In this document: positions 60,481 through 64,000 of the stretch, one piece after another
Numbering within the stretch: position 1 is the stretch's first letter
Layout: each line of letters opens with the position of its first letter
Assembly: GCA_963773655.1 (NCBI GenBank)
Contig: CAVZBX010000005.1
Location: 496,001-560,000 of the forward strand
Direction: 5' to 3'
Length of the DNA: 64,000 nucleotides
Source of the DNA: DASSQJ01 sp963773655
GTDB taxonomy: Bacteria > Actinomycetota > Actinomycetes > Actinomycetales > Dermatophilaceae
Program-made: the position numbers and the translations under genes
Notes under the pieces: model-generated
Seen by the model: the letters and a program-made list of their open reading frames with translations, nothing else
The model's database searches: none
Told to the model about the DNA's origin: nothing

Positions 60481-61040
60481 GCGCGAGCGGCGCACCCGCA
60501 TCGACCAGCCCCGCGAGTCGGGCGGGCGCGGGTGGTCGACGCCGGCGCTGCTCACCGAGGAGGCGTTCGGCGTGCTGTCCGAGCGCTTCGCCCGCTTCAT
60601 GGGGACGCCGTACTTCCTGCTCGGGATGACGGTGTTCGTCGCCGTCTGGCTGCTGTGGAACACGCTGGCCCCGGCCACGCTGCGCTTCGACCCCTACGCC
60701 TTCATCTTCCTCACCCTCATGCTCGAGCCTGCAGGCGTCCTACGCCGCGCCGCTCATCCTGCTCGCCCAGAACCGCCAGGCCGACCGCGACCGGGTGGCG
60801 CTCGAGCAGGACCGCACCCGCGACGAGCGCAACCTCGCCGACACCGAGTTCCTCACCCGCGAGGTGGCGGCGCTGCGGCTGGCCATGCGCGACACGGCGA
60901 CCCGCGACTTCGTCCGCAGCGAGCTGCGCGACCTGCTCGAGGAGATGGAGGAGCGGGGCCTGGCCGTCGTCAACCGCAGCGCGCTCGACCCCGACGAGGC
61001 CGGGCAGGCCGCGGGCGGCACCACCGAGCAGCCGACCTAG
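60473..61040 (+). CDS. DUF1003 membrane protein, one frameshift
   Basis: GTG 60473 starts a protein with a charged N-terminus and FGVLSERFARFMGTPYFLLGMTVFVAVWLLWN (first transmembrane helix). PYAFIFLTLML follows, where one extra G near 60724 shifts the frame. The correct continuation SLQASYAAPLILLAQNRQADRDRV, a second helix and the DUF1003 signature, continues as an acidic coiled segment to 61040. Corrected length is 188 residues. The family is poorly characterised. Its eight-base overlap with the MgtE-N gene suggests the two proteins work together at the membrane. Confidence 0.85.
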
Positions 61041-61043
61041 ACT
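61038..61043 (+). promoter_or_regulatory. Predicted -10 box of mrp (leaderless)
   Basis: TAGACT ends six bases before the mrp ATG and overlaps the stop codon of the DUF1003 gene. Confidence 0.5.
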
Positions 61044-61049
61044 GGGGGC

Positions 61050-62186
61050 ATGCCCCAGGTCAGCCAGGACGCCCTGCACGCCGCCCTCGAGACGGTCATC
61101 GACCCCGAGATCCGCAAGCCGGTCACCGAGCTCGGGATGGTCGACGCGGTCAGCGTCGACGACGCCGGCCGGGTCGCGGTCACCATCCTGCTCACCGTCG
61201 CGGCGTGCCCGCTCAAGGACACCCTGACCCGGGACACCACCGAGGCACTGTCGAAGGTCGAGGGCGTGACCGGCGTCGACGTCACCCTCGGCGTCATGAA
61301 CGACGAGCAGCGCGAGGCCCTGAAGACCCAGCTGCGGGGCGGTGTCCAGGAACGCGAGGTCCCGTTCGCACGGCCCGGTTCGCTGACCCGCGTCTACGCC
61401 GTCGCCTCGGGCAAGGGCGGGGTCGGCAAGTCCTCGGTCACCGCCAACCTCGCGGCGGCGTTGGCCGAGCAGGGGCTCAGGGTCGGGGTGGTCGACGCCG
61501 ACATCTACGGCTTCTCCATCCCCCGGATGCTCGGGGTGGAGCACCGCCCGACGCAGGTCGACGACATGATCATGCCGCCGGTGAGCCACGAGGTGAAGGT
61601 CATCTCGATCGGGATGTTCGTGCCCGGCAACCAGCCGGTCGTCTGGCGCGGCCCGATGCTGCACCGGGCGCTCCAGCAGTTCCTCGCGGACGTCTTCTGG
61701 GGTGACCTCGACGTCCTGCTCATGGACCTGCCCCCGGGCACCGGCGACATCGCCATCTCGGTGGCCCAGCTCGTTCCGGGCGCCGAGATCCTCGTCGTCA
61801 CCACGCCGCAGCAGGCGGCGGCCGAGGTGGCCGAGCGGGCCGGGTCGATCGCCCTCCAGACCCACCAGCGGATCACGGGCGTCATCGAGAACATGTCGTG
61901 GCTCGAGCTGCCGGACGGCACCCGTCAGGAGATCTTCGGCAGCGGCGGCGGCCGCGACGTGGCCGAGTCGCTGACCCGTGCGATCGGTGCCGAGGTGCCG
62001 CTGCTCGGTCAGATCCCGCTCGACACCCGGCTGCGCGAGGGTGCCGACCACGGCACCCCCGTCGTGCTCGGCCAGCCCGACTCACCCGCCGCCGTGGCCC
62101 TGCGCGGCATCGCCAAGGGCCTCGCCACGCGCTCCCGCGGCCTCGCCGGGCGCTCGCTCGGCCTCTCCCCCGTCGGCGGCCGCTGA
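61050..62186 (+). CDS. mrp: Mrp/ApbC-family Fe-S carrier ATPase
   Basis: The 378-residue protein has an N-terminal MIP18 (DUF59) domain (about 5-80, with DPEIRKPVTELGMV and AACPLKDTL) and a MinD-like P-loop ATPase domain beginning YAVASGKGGVGKSSV (GKGGVGKS, 121-128), followed by VDADIYGFSIPRMLG and LMDLPPGTGD. The CxxC pair typical of many Mrp/NBP35 proteins near the C-terminal half is not visible; this is common in actinobacterial Mrp. It delivers iron-sulfur clusters in the cytosol. The position beside MgtE-N and tatB-htrA matches mycobacteria. Confidence 0.93.
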   Translation: MPQVSQDALHAALETVIDPEIRKPVTELGMVDAVSVDDAGRVAVTILLTVAACPLKDTLTRDTTEALSKVEGVTGVDVTLGVMNDEQREALKTQLRGGVQEREVPFARPGSLTRVYAVASGKGGVGKSSVTANLAAALAEQGLRVGVVDADIYGFSIPRMLGVEHRPTQVDDMIMPPVSHEVKVISIGMFVPGNQPVVWRGPMLHRALQQFLADVFWGDLDVLLMDLPPGTGDIAISVAQLVPGAEILVVTTPQQAAAEVAERAGSIALQTHQRITGVIENMSWLELPDGTRQEIFGSGGGRDVAESLTRAIGAEVPLLGQIPLDTRLREGADHGTPVVLGQPDSPAAVALRGIAKGLATRSRGLAGRSLGLSPVGGR

Positions 62187-62205
62187 CGCCCCCGCCGCGC
62201 GCCGG

Positions 62206-62700
62206 TCAGGTGGCGTCGGCGTCGAAGGGCGTCGGGCGGGAGGGGTCGAACTCGACCACCGACGGACGCGACGCGGCGACCGGGGCCGACGTGGTCGGCG
62301 TCGTGGACGACGCGGTGGCCGCGCCGGCGGCGACCGCACCGGTGGCCGCCGCGGCCGTGGTCGCTCCGGTCGCCGAGCCGCCGTTCATCCCGGCCGCGGA
62401 GCGGACCGAGTCGAGCTCACCGCGCACCGGGGCCACGGCGTCGTCGAGCGGGTCGAGCAGCGCCTCGCGGACGATCCGCCGCGGGTCGTACTGCCGCGGG
62501 TCGTACTGCCGCCAGTTGATGTCCTGGTACTCCGGTCCCAGCTGTTCGCGCAGCTGGTCCTTGGCGCCCTCGGCCATCACCCGCGCCTTGCGGATGCCGC
62601 GGGCCAGCTTGGCCGCGTAGTCGGGGAGGCGGTCAGGGCCGAGGACGAAGACGGCGATGAGCGCGAGGAGGATGAACTCCCATCCGTTCACGCCGAACAC
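62206..62700 (-). CDS. tatB: Sec-independent translocase subunit TatB
   Basis: The 164-residue protein starts VFGVNGWEFILLALIAVFVLGPDRLPDYA: one transmembrane helix, the Gly-Pro hinge and an amphipathic helix (about 28-55, AKLARGIRKARVMAEGAKDQLREQLG), the TatA/B family layout. The extended Ala/Thr/Ser-rich tail and location next to htrA identify it as TatB. It forms part of the receptor complex for twin-arginine substrates. The GTG start has a GGAGGTCGAC site. A tandem RQYDP duplication lies near residue 65. Confidence 0.9.
   Translation of the reverse strand: MFGVNGWEFILLALIAVFVLGPDRLPDYAAKLARGIRKARVMAEGAKDQLREQLGPEYQDINWRQYDPRQYDPRRIVREALLDPLDDAVAPVRGELDSVRSAAGMNGGSATGATTAAAATGAVAAGAATASSTTPTTSAPVAASRPSVVEFDPSRPTPFDADAT
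62481..62510 (-). repeat. 15-bp perfect tandem duplication inside tatB
   Basis: The unit GCGGGTCGTACTGCC (plus strand) occurs at 62481-62495 and 62496-62510. It encodes RQYDP twice and preserves the frame. Confidence 0.85.
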
Positions 62701-62733
62701 GTCGACCTCCTGCGAACCGGCCCGTCGGCCCGG

Positions 62734-64000
62734 TCAGTCACTCGAGCCCTCGAGGACCATCCTGACATCCCGCTCCGTCCCGTCGCGACGGATCGTCAGC
62801 GTCACCTCGTCGCCGACCCGGCGGGCCCGGATCTTCACGACGAGCTCGGCCTGGTCGTTGACCGGGGTGCCCTCGAAGGCGACGATGACGTCGCCGGCTC
62901 GCAGCCCGGCCGCGTCGGCGGGCCCGCCCGGGTTCACCGCGGGAGCGTCGCCGGGCCCGGAGTCGGCGACGCGCACGCCCTCGCCGTCGTACTGGCCGTC
63001 GAGGTAGACCCCGATCACGGGGTGCTGCGCGGAGCCGGTCTCGATGAGCTGCTCGACGGTGATGGCGACCTGGTCGCTGGGGATGGCGAAGCCGACGCCG
63101 ATGTTCCCGCCCGCCCCCCCGAGGCCGCCGCCCGGCACCTGCGCGATGGCGGTGTTGACCCCGATGACGTCGCCGTTCATGTCCAGCAGGGGACCACCGG
63201 AGTTGCCGGGGTTGATCGCGGCATCGGTCTGGATGGCGTTGATGTACGACCGGTCTCCCTCCTCACCGCCGGGCGTCACCGGGCGGTCCAGGGCGCTGAC
63301 GATGCCGCTGGTCACGGTGGAGTCGAGCCCGAGCGGGGCCCCGACGGCGACGACCTGGTCTCCGACGACGACGTCGGCGGAGCGGCCCAGCCGCAGCGGG
63401 TCCAGGTCGGTGCGCTCGACCTCGACGACGGCCAGGTCGTAGGAGTCGTCGCGGCCGATGATCGTGCCCTCGAGCTGCCTGCCGTTGGCGAGGAGGACGG
63501 TGACGCCGTCGCTGCCGGCGCCCGCGACGACGTGGTTGTTCGTGACGATGTGGCCCTGCCCGTCGTACACCCATCCGGAGCCGGTGGCCACGCCGTCGGC
63601 GCCGTCGACGCGCAGGGTCACGACGCTCGGGGTTGTGGTGGCGGCGATGTTGGCGATCGAGCCGACCGGGCGCTCGGTGGCCCCGGCGCCGGGCTGCGGC
63701 GCCGCCTGCCGGGGCGCGCCGGTCTCCTGGAGCGCGCCGTTGCCCACGAGATAGGCACCGACCAGCCCGCCACCGGTGCCCGCGAGCAGCGCGGCGGCGA
63801 GCGCGGTGCCGACCAGGGCTCCCCAGCCGGGCCCGCGGCGCCTTCGTGGCGGGGACGGCTGCTCGGCCGGCTGGTACCACGGGAACGGGTCGGAGGCGGA
63901 GGCCTGCGGGGCGGGCGCCGCTCCGCCGGCTGCGCCACGCTGCGGGGCCGGGGCCGACCACCGCTGCTCCGTGGGGATCTCCTCGGTGCGTGCGGCGTGC
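62734..64000 (-). CDS. HtrA/DegP-type S1C serine protease with PDZ domain, N-terminus outside the window
   Basis: The frame is open to the window edge. Downstream of a Pro/Ala-rich cytoplasmic stretch is one transmembrane helix (LVGTALAAALLAGTGGGLVGAYLVG). A trypsin-like domain follows with catalytic His (TNNHVVAG), Asp (DDSYDLAVVEVE) and Ser (NPGNSGGPLL). A PDZ domain completes it (GVYLDGQYDGEG to VVKIRARRVGDEV). Such membrane-anchored proteases degrade misfolded envelope proteins and often link to extracytoplasmic sigma-factor control. It precedes tatB, as in Rv1223-Rv1224. Confidence 0.92.
   Translation of the reverse strand, partial: HAARTEEIPTEQRWSAPAPQRGAAGGAAPAPQASASDPFPWYQPAEQPSPPRRRRGPGWGALVGTALAAALLAGTGGGLVGAYLVGNGALQETGAPRQAAPQPGAGATERPVGSIANIAATTTPSVVTLRVDGADGVATGSGWVYDGQGHIVTNNHVVAGAGSDGVTVLLANGRQLEGTIIGRDDSYDLAVVEVERTDLDPLRLGRSADVVVGDQVVAVGAPLGLDSTVTSGIVSALDRPVTPGGEEGDRSYINAIQTDAAINPGNSGGPLLDMNGDVIGVNTAIAQVPGGGLGGAGGNIGVGFAIPSDQVAITVEQLIETGSAQHPVIGVYLDGQYDGEGVRVADSGPGDAPAVNPGGPADAAGLRAGDVIVAFEGTPVNDQAELVVKIRARRVGDEVTLTIRRDGTERDVRMVLEGSSD

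Noticed and set aside
46599..61040. A genomic island or decaying prophage suggested by many broken genes.
   Set aside because: Composition does not differ from the surroundings, the genes are housekeeping types, and no integrase, transposase, tRNA or phage gene is present. Insertion errors explain the breaks better.

Overview
This window comes from a very high-GC actinobacterium. The evidence is a WhiB-family regulator, the mycoredoxin/NudC/AdnAB/MoeZ gene order, frequent GTG starts and TAnnnT -10 boxes placed six to eight bases before start codons. The gene content fits the Intrasporangiaceae or a relative, but I cannot fix the genus. I see no tRNA, rRNA, insertion sequence, prophage or CRISPR array. 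It reads as ordinary chromosome with tightly packed genes and no gene-free stretch above 300 bases.

Layout. Bases 1-20,100 follow, as I recall it, the Mycobacterium tuberculosis Rv3197-Rv3213c neighbourhood: ABC1 kinase, whiB7, uvrD2, mycoredoxin, nudC, adnB-adnA, moeZ, TetR, DUF3107, ferritin-like protein, DEAD-box helicase, ParA. Here a phosphotransferase gene lies between nudC and adnB. The whiB7 gene has a long 5' leader with its own promoter, an 80-codon upstream ORF and an attenuator-type hairpin. Bases 20,100-30,500 hold metabolic and regulatory genes: LysR, VOC protein, RecB-like nuclease, serine dehydratase, MFS pump, CGNR regulator, formyltetrahydrofolate deformylase, MarC, PHP phosphatase and a MaoC hydratase. 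Bases 30,500-37,500 hold a two-component system divergent from a large secreted GEVED-domain protein, then glycerol kinase. Bases 37,500-46,600 hold an AMP-ligase/DUF2332/small membrane protein unit, aminopeptidase P, a TetR-thioesterase pair, a PIG-L deacetylase, a stress membrane protein and a TPR protein. Bases 46,600-61,050 hold an acyl-CoA dehydrogenase, a potassium-channel-like protein with its membrane partner, a RIO-type kinase, a secreted M6 metalloprotease, an L,D-transpeptidase lipoprotein, two HpcH/HpaI-type CoA-ester lyases, an unrecognised gene, an MgtE-N/CBS protein and a DUF1003 protein. The right end (mrp, tatB, htrA) resembles the mycobacterial Rv1223-Rv1232c neighbourhood.

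Themes. First, DNA repair and redox stress functions sit together (UvrD2, AdnAB, HhH glycosylase, mycoredoxin, WhiB7). Second, the acyl-CoA dehydrogenase, MaoC hydratase and CoA-ester lyases are relatives of the set found next to crotonyl-CoA carboxylase/reductase in other actinobacteria (ethylmalonyl-CoA pathway). Here they lie at three separate places.

Data quality. Seven genes have broken frames: adnA, the acyl-CoA dehydrogenase, the M6 protease, one CoA-ester lyase, the gene at 58.6 kb, the MgtE-N protein and the DUF1003 protein. Most breaks are single-base insertions, and correcting them restores full-length family members. They are clustered at 46.8-60.8 kb. I read most of them as sequence errors rather than gene decay, but the sequence alone cannot prove this.
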